14,315 nucleotides of DNA from an uncultured Dialister sp. GTDB lineage: Bacteria > Bacillota > Negativicutes > Veillonellales > Dialisteraceae. Location of the stretch: positions 1-14,315 of the forward strand of contig UQRR01000054.1 in the NCBI GenBank assembly GCA_900543455.1, read 5' to 3'. This document shows positions 1 through 4,928 of the stretch, piece by piece; positions within the stretch are counted from its first letter, which is position 1, and each line of letters begins with the position of its first letter. The notes beneath the pieces were generated by a model. It was not told where the DNA came from. It ran no database searches and worked only from the letters and a program-made list of their open reading frames with translations. The position numbers were made by a program, and so were the translations under genes.

Positions 1-165
1 TAGGTTTGCGATACGAGAAAACCGCTAGTTTCAAACCTCCGCGGCGCTTCCATATTTTTATGCGCCGCACCACCATTCCTAATTCCTCATTCGCGCAAAG
101 CTTTCATTCATAATCAGTGGACGGAGCCGTCCAAGAAGCTAACCCTGAACCTCAAATCCAACCGT
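1..165. repeat. Composite intergenic repeat block at left edge
   Basis: No gene is visible here. The stretch carries the GCGGCGC/GCGCCGC hairpin (37-70), a run of CCTAATTCCTCATT type, then a block with AAAGCTTTCATTC and GGACGGAGCCGTCC followed by CTAACCCTGAACCT. The same order of modules (hairpin, short-repeat run, AAGCTTTCA block, CTAACCC) recurs at 8698-8845 and 13116-13270. The upstream gene lies outside the window. Confidence 0.75.
37..70 (+). repeat. Hairpin module A, copy 1 (short-loop form)
   Basis: CTCCGCGGCGC, then a 14-nt AT-rich centre, then GCGCCGCAC. The arms GCGGCGC (41-47) and GCGCCGC (62-68) are perfect inverted repeats. The same element recurs seven more times in the window. 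Confidence 0.85.
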
Positions 166-172
166 CCCTTGT

Positions 173-224
173 TTGACAGTCCGTCCCATTTGCGCTAAAA
201 TATTTTCTATACATTTAAATCTAT
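173..224 (+). promoter_or_regulatory. Promoter and candidate operator of the ArsR-family gene
   Basis: TTGACA (173-178), 17-nt spacer, TAAAAT (196-201) is a near-consensus sigma-A promoter, with predicted start near 208. Just over the start lies an imperfect palindrome at 209-224, ATACATTT/AAATCTAT, with only a C-C mismatch inside each arm. AT-rich inverted repeats overlapping the promoter are typical operators of ArsR-family repressors, so autoregulation is a reasonable inference. Promoter confidence is high; the operator is moderate. Confidence 0.7.
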
Positions 225-282
225 CGATAACAAGCGACGGATAGAGACGGCGCGCGTGAACGGGAAGAAGCGAGGTTTTGTT

Positions 283-645
283 ATGGAATTTCAGCCAAGT
301 TACAAAGAGTTTGCACTGATTTTTAAAGCGCTCTCTGATGAGACGCGACTGCGGGTGATCGACATGCTGTCATGCCGCGAGATGTCTGCCTGCGACATTC
401 TTTCGAATTTCACGCTGTCGCAGTCGACGCTGTCTTATCACATGAAAATCCTGATCGAGTCCGGCGTGGTGAATGCGCGCCGTGAGGGCCTCTGGACGAA
501 GTATCGGATCAATGACGAGACCTTCAACAAGCTGATGGATTTCCTGCCTGAGCTGTACAAGCTGAAAGACAAATGCATCTGCCAGCAGATCAAGTACTGC
601 AAGGCGGAAGCACCGGAGGAAGGGAAAGACGTATTTGGCAACTAA
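283..645 (+). CDS. ArsR/SmtB-family winged-helix transcriptional regulator
   Basis: A 120-residue protein of normal length for the family. The ATG at 283 is preferred over an upstream in-frame GTG at 256 because CGAGG (271-275) sits 7 nt before it and nothing comparable precedes the GTG. The fold is a winged helix: ALSDETRLRVIDML (about 16-29) is the conserved first helices, LSQSTLSYHMKIL (45-57) the recognition helix, and VVNARREGLWTKYRIN (62-77) the wing. Cys37 occupies the place of the second Cys in the ArsR ELCxCDL metal site while the first is Ser35; Cys31 is near, and a C-terminal cluster has Cys98, Cys100 and Cys106. This suggests thiol coordination of a metalloid or metal (arsenic or similar), but redox or another ligand is possible. 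No ars, efflux or metal gene is adjacent, and the gene is monocistronic with its own terminator. Its target may be only itself or lie elsewhere. Confidence 0.88.
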   Translation: MEFQPSYKEFALIFKALSDETRLRVIDMLSCREMSACDILSNFTLSQSTLSYHMKILIESGVVNARREGLWTKYRINDETFNKLMDFLPELYKLKDKCICQQIKYCKAEAPEEGKDVFGN

Positions 646-649
646 AAGA

Positions 650-675
650 CGCGCCGCTAAGCGGCGCGCTTTTTT
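650..675 (+). terminator. Rho-independent terminator after the ArsR-family gene
   Basis: Perfect 8-bp stem CGCGCCGC (650-657) with GCGGCGCG (661-668), loop TAA, followed by six T (670-675). It starts 5 nt after the stop codon. Confidence 0.92.
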
Positions 676-683
676 GATTATTC

Positions 684-712
684 TTGGTCAATGACATTTC
701 ATATGATATACT
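684..712 (+). promoter_or_regulatory. Promoter of toxin locus 1
   Basis: TTGGTC (684-689), exactly 17 nt, TATACT (707-712), with a TG extended -10 (704-705). Predicted RNA start is near 719, giving a leader of about 54 nt that begins with a hairpin. Confidence 0.82.
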
Positions 713-719
713 AAGCTCG

Positions 720-755
720 TCACACTGCAAACCCCTAGACATGCAATTTGCGTGA
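720..755 (+). promoter_or_regulatory. 5' leader hairpin of toxin mRNA 1
   Basis: TCAC (720-723) pairs with GTGA (752-755) and GCAAA (727-731) with TTTGC (747-751), leaving a 3-nt ACT bulge. The second locus preserves the same pairing (4661-4696) with a changed loop. A 5' stem at the same place in Fst mRNA (pAD1 par) limits translation and stabilises the RNA; the same role here is inferred. Confidence 0.6.
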
Positions 756-765
756 CAGAAGGGAG

Positions 766-789
766 GTGCACTATGAGCGTATTGGAAAC
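766..789 (+). repeat. Direct repeat DRb of locus 1, toxin-side copy
   Basis: GTGCACTATGAG-C-GTATTGGAAAC covers the end of the ribosome-binding site, the start codon and codons 2-6. It recurs at 949-971 with only the central C missing (23 of 24 nt), inside the convergent antisense transcript. Confidence 0.9.
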
Positions 790-853
790 ATTCATTCTCT
801 CGGTCGTAGCAAGTGTAGTTGCATACTACATCTGCAAATGGCTTGATCGGTAA
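773..853 (+). CDS. 26-residue Fst-like hydrophobic type I toxin, copy 1
   Basis: A small peptide: MSVLETF, then a hydrophobic stretch (residues 7-21, ILSVVASVVAYYIC), then KWLDR at the C terminus. It is one predicted membrane helix with a charged tail, like Fst/Ldr-type toxins (the Fst family pattern also ends in a WL-D/R-like tail). It lacks the Pro usual in Fst. GGGAGG (761-766) lies 6 nt before the ATG. Its reality is supported by a paralogue at 4714-4794 that differs at only 4 of 26 residues, by conserved leader, terminator and antisense promoter, and by a strong promoter. Such peptides insert in the inner membrane and disturb it when overproduced; that activity is inferred. Annotation pipelines would usually miss it because of its length. 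Confidence 0.85.
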   Translation: MSVLETFILSVVASVVAYYICKWLDR

Positions 854-904
854 AGAGACAGCGTGTGATAAGCCTGAAGCTTAGTCTTGTGCTTTGAACA
901 AGAA

Positions 905-948
905 GACCCCCCACGAGCCCTAGTCATCTCGTGGGGGGTCATTCTTTT
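905..948. terminator. Bidirectional terminator shared by toxin and antisense RNA 1
   Basis: Perfect 13-bp stem, GACCCCCCACGAG (905-917) with CTCGTGGGGGGTC (928-940), 10-nt loop. ATTCTTTT follows on the plus strand and TTCTTGTT on the minus strand. Two small conserved hairpins, TAAGC-ctgaa-GCTTA and TCTTGT-7 nt-ACAAGA, lie between the toxin stop codon and this stem. Confidence 0.88.
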
Positions 949-971
949 GTGCACTATGAGGTATTGGAAAC
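949..971 (+). repeat. Direct repeat DRb of locus 1, antisense-side copy
   Basis: GTGCACTATGAG followed by GTATTGGAAAC; matches 766-789 except for one deleted C. On the minus strand it gives the antisense RNA a segment able to pair with the toxin start site. Confidence 0.9.
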
Positions 972-985
972 CTTTCTGCAAAATT

Positions 986-1014
986 ATTGTAGCATGATGG
1001 AAATGCAGGGTCAA
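986..1014 (-). promoter_or_regulatory. Antisense promoter of toxin locus 1
   Basis: Read on the minus strand: TTGACC (1014-1009), 17-nt spacer, TACAAT (991-986), with a TG extended -10 (994-993). It is stronger by consensus than the toxin promoter, as expected if antisense is made in excess. The same boxes and spacing occur in locus 2 at 4929-4957. Confidence 0.87.
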
Positions 1015-1060
1015 GGGGGATTTTCTGGGAAACGCCTCTCCAAAATCCATGGCGTTTACG

Positions 1061-1170
1061 GATAGGTTAAACAGTTTCTGAAGGTTCAAAAAGTTCACAG
1101 GTTTCTCATCTTTCGTACATACCGTATATCCTAAAACTCCGCGGCGCTTCCATATTTTTATGCGCCGCAC
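1061..1170 (+). repeat. Nonamer array plus hairpin module A, copy 2
   Basis: From 1061 to 1136 there is a GGTTC/GTTCA run with 9-nt spacing and the string CAGGTTTCTCATCTTTCGT; module A follows at 1137-1170 (arms 1141-1147 and 1162-1168). The whole segment recurs inverted at 8110-8215. GAACCTATA/GAACCTGCT nonamers follow at 1189-1212, then a CACGGGCTAC-containing block (1215-1258). Confidence 0.8.
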
Positions 1171-1293
1171 CTTCCCCGCCATCCCCTCAGAACCTATAGA
1201 ACCTGCTGAACCTCTTTCGCCCGCAATCAAAGGGTGATGCGCTCCACGGGCTACCTTCCACTATCTTTTTCCCTCGCGGCATTTATTTCATGC

Positions 1294-1299
1294 TATAAT
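1294..1299 (+). promoter_or_regulatory. Extended -10 promoter of the CNNM-family gene
   Basis: TGCTATAAT gives a consensus TATAAT at 1294-1299 with an extended TG. I see no convincing -35 box at 16-18 nt. The predicted leader is about 40 nt. Confidence 0.65.
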
Positions 1300-1345
1300 A
1301 AAGACACATCGTTCAATAGTGTTTTCCCAGGAGGTAGAAAAGAAG

Positions 1346-2689
1346 ATGGACGACGGCCACATATGGCTTGAACTGATTATCATTATCCTGCTTGTTTTAG
1401 GCAATGCGGTATGTTCTCTGGCGGAGATCGCCATCGTCGGAGCGCGCAAGACGAAGCTGCAGGAGCTCATCGACGAAGGCAATAAGAGCGCGGTGTATGC
1501 GCTGCGCCTTGCCGAGGAGAAGGAAGAGCTTTTTGCGACCATTCAGGTGGGTATCACCACCATCAGCATCATCACGGGTATGTTTTCGGGGGCGTCGCTG
1601 GCGGGGCCTTTGGCGGGTGAGATGGAGAAGATTTCCTTCCTCGCTCCGTATGCGCGTGAGGTCAGTATGGTGACGGTGATGGTACTGGTCACCTATTTCT
1701 CGCTCATCATCGGCGAGCTGGCACCGAAGTGGATCGCCATCGCGGTGCCGGAGAAGGCGGCGTGCGTCATCGCGCGTCCGATGATCATCATGGCGACGGT
1801 ATGCCGGCCGCTGGTGTGGTTTTCCACATGGTCGACGAAGATCGTGGTCGGATTCCTTGGCGTGAAGATGGGCGGCGAGCAGCCGGTGTCGGAGGAGGAA
1901 ATCAAGGTCCTTCTGCAGCAGGGGGCGCGCCTTGGCACTTTCGATAAGGAAGAGCCTGAGATTATTGATAATGTTTTTGAGCTGAATGACCGCACGGCAT
2001 CAGACTGCATGACGGCGCGTCCGCAGCTTGACTGGCTGGATCTGGAGGATGAAGAGAAGAAGATCTGGGCGGATATGATGGAGTCATCCCACTTCCGCCT
2101 GCCGGTTGGCAAGGGTTCGCTGGATGATTTCAAAGGCCTTGCGGATGTGTCCGAGATTCTGATCGATCAGCACAAGCATCCGGGCAAGCCTTTGAAGGCG
2201 TCGGTCATGGATACGATCCATCAGCCGCTTTTCATCCCGGAGACGCTCATCCTGACGAAGCTCCTGCAGCTCTTCCGCACGCGCGGGGTGCATGAGGCGA
2301 TCGTCATCGATGAGTACGGGACTTTGTCCGGCCTCGTGACACTGCATGATGTCTTGGAGGAGATCGTCGGGGATATGCCCGGAGACAAAGAGGATATCCT
2401 GGAAGAGCAGAATAAATTCATCCGCCGCGGCGAGCATGCCTGGTTGGTGGAGGGGCTCTGCTCCATCGATGATTTCCGCGAGCATTTCCATATCGAGGGA
2501 GAGCTGCCCGGAGAGAAAGAGGCCTACTACAAGACGCTCGGCGGTTTCCTCACTTACCTTCTGGGCTACATCCCGAAGGAAACGGAGAAGGTCACCTATG
2601 GGCGCTTCACCTTTGAAATCGTGGACTGCGACAACAGGCGCATCGACAAGGTATTGGTGACGGAAGGCACGGCTTCCGCAAAGGAGTAA
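1346..2689 (+). CDS. CNNM-domain/CBS-pair membrane protein (CorC/HlyC, 'hemolysin' family)
   Basis: A 447-residue protein, typical length for the family. The ATG at 1346 is chosen, with AGGAGG at 1329-1334 (11 nt away, a little long); an in-frame GTG at 1319 would place that site inside the gene. The CNNM (DUF21) membrane domain spans about 6-175: hydrophobic IIIILLVLGNAVCSLAEIAI (11-30) with the family's small-residue/AE motif, then segments near 67-90, 105-125 and 140-170, including GELAPK (123-128). A CBS pair follows (about 215-345; IVIDEYGTLSGLVTLHDVLE at 319-338 is the classic second CBS), then a CorC/HlyC domain (about 360-440). Family members are inner-membrane proteins linked to magnesium or other divalent cation transport; the 'hemolysin' name is historical. 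It is co-transcribed with the next gene (3-nt gap). Substrate is unproven. Confidence 0.9.
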   Translation: MDDGHIWLELIIIILLVLGNAVCSLAEIAIVGARKTKLQELIDEGNKSAVYALRLAEEKEELFATIQVGITTISIITGMFSGASLAGPLAGEMEKISFLAPYAREVSMVTVMVLVTYFSLIIGELAPKWIAIAVPEKAACVIARPMIIMATVCRPLVWFSTWSTKIVVGFLGVKMGGEQPVSEEEIKVLLQQGARLGTFDKEEPEIIDNVFELNDRTASDCMTARPQLDWLDLEDEEKKIWADMMESSHFRLPVGKGSLDDFKGLADVSEILIDQHKHPGKPLKASVMDTIHQPLFIPETLILTKLLQLFRTRGVHEAIVIDEYGTLSGLVTLHDVLEEIVGDMPGDKEDILEEQNKFIRRGEHAWLVEGLCSIDDFREHFHIEGELPGEKEAYYKTLGGFLTYLLGYIPKETEKVTYGRFTFEIVDCDNRRIDKVLVTEGTASAKE

Positions 2690-2692
2690 AAA

Positions 2693-3136
2693 ATGGAGAC
2701 AAAGAACTGGAAGGAAACTCTCGCGGCCATGAGCCGGCGGATCGATGAAGACCGCGCATTCCTGCAGAGCTACATGCTGGATCCGAGCCTGGATAACCGA
2801 CCGGCGGAGGAAGAACGTCTGAAGGATATCATCGCTCTTGCAGGCGAGATGGAAGAGATCCTGACTGACCTTATCGAAAAGGGCGGCGAAGCAGCCGTCT
2901 CTCTGGATACGGATGAGGGCGATATCAATATCGAGTACAAGACCCATACGCTGGGACGGCCCGATGGTGAAGATAATATCGATGGCGACTGGGAAATTTC
3001 CGAAGAAGAGATGCATCCCGCCGGCGAAGAGCTGACGCTTCCAGAGGAGGAAAAGCTCATCTCCGCCAAGGTCAAGAAGTGCAAGAAGCACAAAAAAGGC
3101 AAGAAGGATAAGAAAAAGAAGAAAAATAAAAAGTAA
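2693..3136 (+). CDS. Acidic hypothetical protein with lysine-rich tail
   Basis: A 147-residue protein that I do not recognise. It starts 3 nt after the upstream stop codon; AAGGAG (2681-2686) lies in the end of the upstream gene, so translation is probably coupled. Residues 1-60 look helical with many charges (ETLAAMSRRIDEDRAFLQSY), 61-115 are acidic with Gly/Asp (GEDNIDGDW), and the last about 23 residues are almost all Lys (KKCKKHKKGKKDKKKKKNKK). No signal peptide or membrane segment is seen. An acidic body and polylysine tail suggest an intrinsically disordered, possibly nucleic-acid- or membrane-surface-binding protein, but that is only inference. The reading frame is real by its strong Shine-Dalgarno site, coupling and terminator. 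Confidence 0.78.
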   Translation: METKNWKETLAAMSRRIDEDRAFLQSYMLDPSLDNRPAEEERLKDIIALAGEMEEILTDLIEKGGEAAVSLDTDEGDINIEYKTHTLGRPDGEDNIDGDWEISEEEMHPAGEELTLPEEEKLISAKVKKCKKHKKGKKDKKKKKNKK

Positions 3137-3140
3137 AGGC

Positions 3141-3173
3141 AAAGGGGACTTGGAAGAGGATAAGTCCCCTTTT
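3141..3173 (+). terminator. Terminator of the CNNM-hypothetical operon
   Basis: AAAGGGGACTT (3141-3151) pairs perfectly with AAGTCCCCTTT (3162-3172), 10-nt loop, ending in TTTT. It lies 4 nt after the stop codon and could act on both strands. Confidence 0.88.
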
Positions 3174-3318
3174 GTGGTTTAGAGGGGAGGGTTAGCCCGT
3201 GGGCGGGGTGCCCTTTCGGGGATGAAAGCTTCGCATAAATTAGGAATGAGGGATGAGGAATGAAGGTGGCGGCTTCGCCGCAGAGTATAAATAGGGCGAT
3301 GCCCGAAGGCGGTATTCA

Positions 3319-3360
3319 AGTCACTAGTCACTAGTCACTCCTAATCCCCAATCCCTAATC
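3319..3360 (+). repeat. Heptamer tandem array
   Basis: Six units in unbroken 7-nt phase: AGTCACT three times, then CCTAATC, CCCAATC, CCTAATC. The switch of unit type happens without losing the period. Confidence 0.88.
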
Positions 3361-3442
3361 CCTGGCTACTCATCCCTGCTTTCAAACTTCGGATGGAGGG
3401 TTCAACGGGTTCTAAGGGTTCGGAAGGTTCAATAGGGTTGGT

Positions 3443-3538
3443 GCGGCGCCAGATCCTTCGACTCAGTTCTCACTGTTCCGCCTTTACATGATCGAACATC
3501 CGACATTTCACTCCGCTCAGGATGACGAAATGCGCCGC
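3443..3538 (-). repeat. Hairpin module A, long form with 82-nt centre (copy 7)
   Basis: Arms GCGGCGC (3443-3449) and GCGCCGC (3532-3538) are those of the short module, but the 13-14-nt centre is replaced by 82 nt (3450-3531) containing GATCCTTCGACTCAG and CTCCGCTCAGGATGACG. The centre matches the one at 10823-10904, inverted, with 5 differences by eye. Confidence 0.9.
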
Positions 3539-3625
3539 GGAGTATAAAGGGGCGATGCCCGAAAGTCGTATTCCAGTCACGAGTCACTAGTCACTCGCGG
3601 TTCCTAATCCCTAGCTACTAATCCC

Positions 3626-3653
3626 CAGTCACTAGTCACCAGTCACTAGTCAC
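3626..3653 (+). repeat. Heptamer tandem array abutting the udp ribosome-binding site
   Basis: Four in-phase units, CAGTCAC and TAGTCAC alternating. It ends 4 nt before the AAGGAGG of udp, so the array lies in the mRNA leader or promoter zone of that gene. Confidence 0.88.
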
Positions 3654-3671
3654 CAAAAAGGAGGCCAAACA

Positions 3672-4481
3672 ATGAGAAACTATCACTATGCCGAAGCGGG
3701 CGAGGTCATGTATCATACCGGTCTTACGAAGGAACATCTGGCGGGCGCGCGCTATGCGGTTGTGCCCGGCGATCCGGGGCGGGTGCCGGGGCTGGCGAAG
3801 GCGCTGGATCTGTCCGCTGTTTTTCTCACCTCGCATCGCGACTATACGAGCTGGCTGGCCCGCGTCTCCGGTGAGCCGGTGCTTGTCATGTCGACGGGGA
3901 TGGGCGGGCCGTGCATGAGCTTTGCGGTGGAAGAGCTGGCGCGTCTCGGGGTCACGACCTTTCTCCGCGTGGGGACGACGGGCTCCATTCAGGAGGAACT
4001 TGAGCTCGGCGATTTGGTGATCAATCGGGCTTCGGTGCGCCGCGACGGCGCCTCGAAGGCATATGCGCCTGCTGAGTATCCGGCTGCGGCGGATATGACG
4101 GTGACACTGGCGCTCATGAAAGCTGCGGAAAGTCTCAAGGTGCCGCATCAGGTCGGCGTCTCTATCTCGACAGATTCCTTCTGGCCGGGGCAGGAGCGCT
4201 ATGATAGCTTCTTGGGCTATGTCAGGACCTCGTATCAGGGGCTTCTCTCTGATTTTCAGGCGATGGGATGCACGAATTTTGAGATGGAGAATGCGACGCT
4301 CTTCACGCTGGCGAGCGTCATGGGGCTTCGTGCCGGCTCTGTCTGCGGTGTCGTGGCGAAACGGACGGAGAGTGAATCCATCGCACCGCAAGAGGTGTAT
4401 GCGCTTGCAGAGGAGCGCTTCCAAAAGACAGTGAAACGGGCGCTTGAGATGCTGATCGGGCATTTCATGGTGACGATGTAA
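3672..4481 (+). CDS. udp: Uridine phosphorylase (nucleoside phosphorylase family 1)
   Basis: A 269-residue cytoplasmic enzyme, slightly longer than E. coli Udp at the N terminus. It catalyses phosphorolysis of uridine to uracil and ribose 1-phosphate in pyrimidine salvage. ATG 3672 has AAGGAGG 7 nt upstream; a later ATG at 3708 (MYHTGL) lacks one. Visible motifs: VVPGDPGRV (30-38, phosphate loop), REY-like HRDYTSW (55-61), MSTGMGGP (73-80), LRVGTTGSI (98-106) and FWPGQERYD (170-178). The last matches the Udp uracil-binding F-x3-Q-x-R signature (Phe170, Gln174, Arg176) and favours uridine over purine phosphorylase. FEMENATLFTL (203-213, ribose-binding E-M-E) completes the site. The gene is monocistronic, flanked by repeats on the left and a terminator on the right; I see no strong promoter in the repeats. 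Specificity (uridine, possibly deoxyuridine) is by motif only. Confidence 0.9.
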   Translation: MRNYHYAEAGEVMYHTGLTKEHLAGARYAVVPGDPGRVPGLAKALDLSAVFLTSHRDYTSWLARVSGEPVLVMSTGMGGPCMSFAVEELARLGVTTFLRVGTTGSIQEELELGDLVINRASVRRDGASKAYAPAEYPAAADMTVTLALMKAAESLKVPHQVGVSISTDSFWPGQERYDSFLGYVRTSYQGLLSDFQAMGCTNFEMENATLFTLASVMGLRAGSVCGVVAKRTESESIAPQEVYALAEERFQKTVKRALEMLIGHFMVTM

Positions 4482-4520
4482 AAAACGCCGACATGCGGTT
4501 TTGTGCATGCCGGCGTTTTT
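4481..4520. terminator. Terminator after udp
   Basis: AAAAACGCCG-A-CATGC (4481-4496) pairs with GCATG-C-CGGCGTTTTT (4505-4520), one A-C mismatch, 8-nt loop. The A and T tracts allow action on both strands. It begins at the last base of the udp stop codon. Confidence 0.9.
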
Positions 4521-4539
4521 GTGTGGGGAAATGGGGGAA

Positions 4540-4612
4540 TGGGTTCAGCGGGTTCAATGGGTTCAAAGGGGAAGGGGCGGCGCGAAAAATAAGAAAGCGC
4601 CGCGAGAATTTG
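4540..4612 (-). repeat. GGGTTC nonamers and degenerate hairpin module A (copy 6)
   Basis: GGTTCAGCG, GGTTCAATG, GGTTCAAAG nonamers (4541-4567) followed by arms GCGGCGC (4577-4583) and GCGCCGC (4597-4603) around a 13-nt A-rich centre. It ends immediately upstream of the promoter of toxin locus 2. Confidence 0.8.
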
Positions 4613-4647
4613 AATAAGACTTTACAACAAGCGATGGTTTCCTATGT

Positions 4648-4653
4648 TATACT
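4648..4653 (+). promoter_or_regulatory. Extended -10 promoter of toxin locus 2
   Basis: TGTTATACT, with TATACT at 4648-4653, in the same position relative to the leader as in locus 1. The -35 region (about 4625-4630, CAACAA) is poor, so this promoter probably relies on the extended TG. Predicted start is near 4660. Confidence 0.72.
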
Positions 4654-4705
4654 ATGCATGTCACACTGCAACTCTTCGAAGCGCAAATTTGCGTGGCAGA
4701 AGGGA

Positions 4706-4727
4706 GGTGCCTCATGAGTATGTTGGA
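4706..4727 (+). repeat. Direct repeat DRb of locus 2, toxin-side copy
   Basis: GGTGCCTCATGAGT-A-TGTTGGA covers the end of the ribosome-binding site, the ATG and codons 2-4. It recurs at 4890-4910 with one substitution (C to G) and one deleted A. Confidence 0.85.
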
Positions 4728-4794
4728 AACATTTTTGGTCTCGGTCGCAGCGAGCGTGGTTGCTTACTACATTTGCAAATGGCTTGACCGGTAA
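4714..4794 (+). CDS. 26-residue Fst-like hydrophobic type I toxin, copy 2
   Basis: MSMLETF, hydrophobic core residues 7-21 (FLVSVAASVVAYYIC), tail KWLDR. It differs from copy 1 at residues 3, 8, 9 and 12 only, all conservative. GGGAGG (4702-4707) is 6 nt before the ATG; a second in-frame ATG at codon 3 is not conserved in copy 1. The leader hairpin (4661-4696), small 3' hairpins, terminator and antisense promoter are all kept, whereas bases in the start-site repeat differ from locus 1. The retained peptide with silent and conservative change points to selection on the coding sequence. Predicted role: membrane-active toxin silenced by its own antisense RNA. Confidence 0.85.
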   Translation: MSMLETFLVSVAASVVAYYICKWLDR

Positions 4795-4844
4795 AAGATG
4801 TAGTGGAGACAAGCCTGAAGCTTATTCTTGTGCTTAGAACAAGA

Positions 4845-4889
4845 AGAGCCCCCACAGTACGGTCGCAGGTCTGTGGGGGCTCTCTTTTT
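4845..4889. terminator. Bidirectional terminator shared by toxin and antisense RNA 2
   Basis: Perfect 13-bp stem AGAGCCCCCACAG (4845-4857) with CTGTGGGGGCTCT (4871-4883), 13-nt loop, then CTTTTT. Compared with locus 1 (905-940), the stem sequence has changed with compensating changes on both arms, and the loop is different. Confidence 0.9.
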
Positions 4890-4910
4890 GGTGCGTCATG
4901 AGTTGTTGGA
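4890..4910 (+). repeat. Direct repeat DRb of locus 2, antisense-side copy
   Basis: GGTGCGTCATGAGT followed by TGTTGGA; partner of 4706-4727. On the minus strand it supplies the pairing segment of the antisense RNA. Confidence 0.85.
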
Positions 4911-4928
4911 TTCTCTCTTCGCAACTTT

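Larger units (their letters stand above)
895..980 (-). ncRNA. Candidate antisense antitoxin RNA of locus 1 (RNA II-like)
   Basis: Minus-strand transcript predicted to start near 979, from the promoter at 986-1014, and to end after the shared hairpin (905-940), whose minus-strand side is followed by TTCTTGTT. Length is about 80-85 nt. Its 5' part is complementary to the toxin mRNA start region through the direct repeat, and its 3' part through the terminator stem-loop. This is the layout of RNA II of the pAD1 par system. Ends are estimates. Confidence 0.75.
3180..3657. repeat. Gene-free composite repeat block before udp
   Basis: No gene is seen. In order: a block with GGTTAGCCCGTGGGCGG and GAAAGCTTCGC (3190-3240, inverted relative to the one at 13193-13252); TTAGGAATGAG runs; GGCGGCTTCGCCGC hairpin (3271-3284); GGGCGATGCCCGAAG (3295-3309); a heptamer array (3319-3360); CCTGCTTTCAAACTTC (3375-3390); GGGTTC nonamers (3398-3436); the long-form hairpin (3443-3538); another GGGGCGATGCCCGAA (3549-3563); and a second heptamer array ending at 3653. 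Confidence 0.8.
4838..4923 (-). ncRNA. Candidate antisense antitoxin RNA of locus 2
   Basis: Predicted to start near 4922 from the promoter at 4929-4957 and to end past the shared stem (4845-4883), about 85 nt. It carries the complement of the locus 2 start-site repeat. Its 5' end (CGAAGAG) is also complementary to CTCTTCG at 4672-4678 in the toxin leader hairpin loop, a possible second contact comparable with DRa of par. Ends are estimates. Confidence 0.74.

Noticed and set aside
256..282. Upstream GTG start for the ArsR-family gene
   Set aside because: No Shine-Dalgarno site at suitable distance, whereas ATG 283 has one and the protein then has standard family length.
826..1230. 134-codon minus-strand frame with Gly-Ser-X repeats resembling a collagen-like protein
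   Set aside because: The Gly-Ser-X pattern is simply the 9-nt GGTTCnnnn repeat read in frame. It overlaps the antisense RNA locus, and other copies of the repeat have stops or different frames.
1319..1345. Upstream GTG start for the CNNM-family gene
   Set aside because: It would place the AGGAGG site inside the coding region and leaves no ribosome-binding site of its own.
2084..3142. 352-codon open frame on the minus strand across the CNNM gene end and the next gene
   Set aside because: It is antisense to two well-supported genes, its protein is Leu/Phe/Asp-rich without recognisable domains, and no ribosome-binding site supports it; it reflects codon bias of the real genes.
3636..4508. 290-codon open frame on the minus strand over udp
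   Set aside because: Shadow of udp; Arg/His-rich composition and no recognisable motif.
4493..4717. 74-codon plus-strand frame running into toxin locus 2
   Set aside because: It consists of a terminator, nonamer repeats, hairpin module and promoter read through; no start signal.
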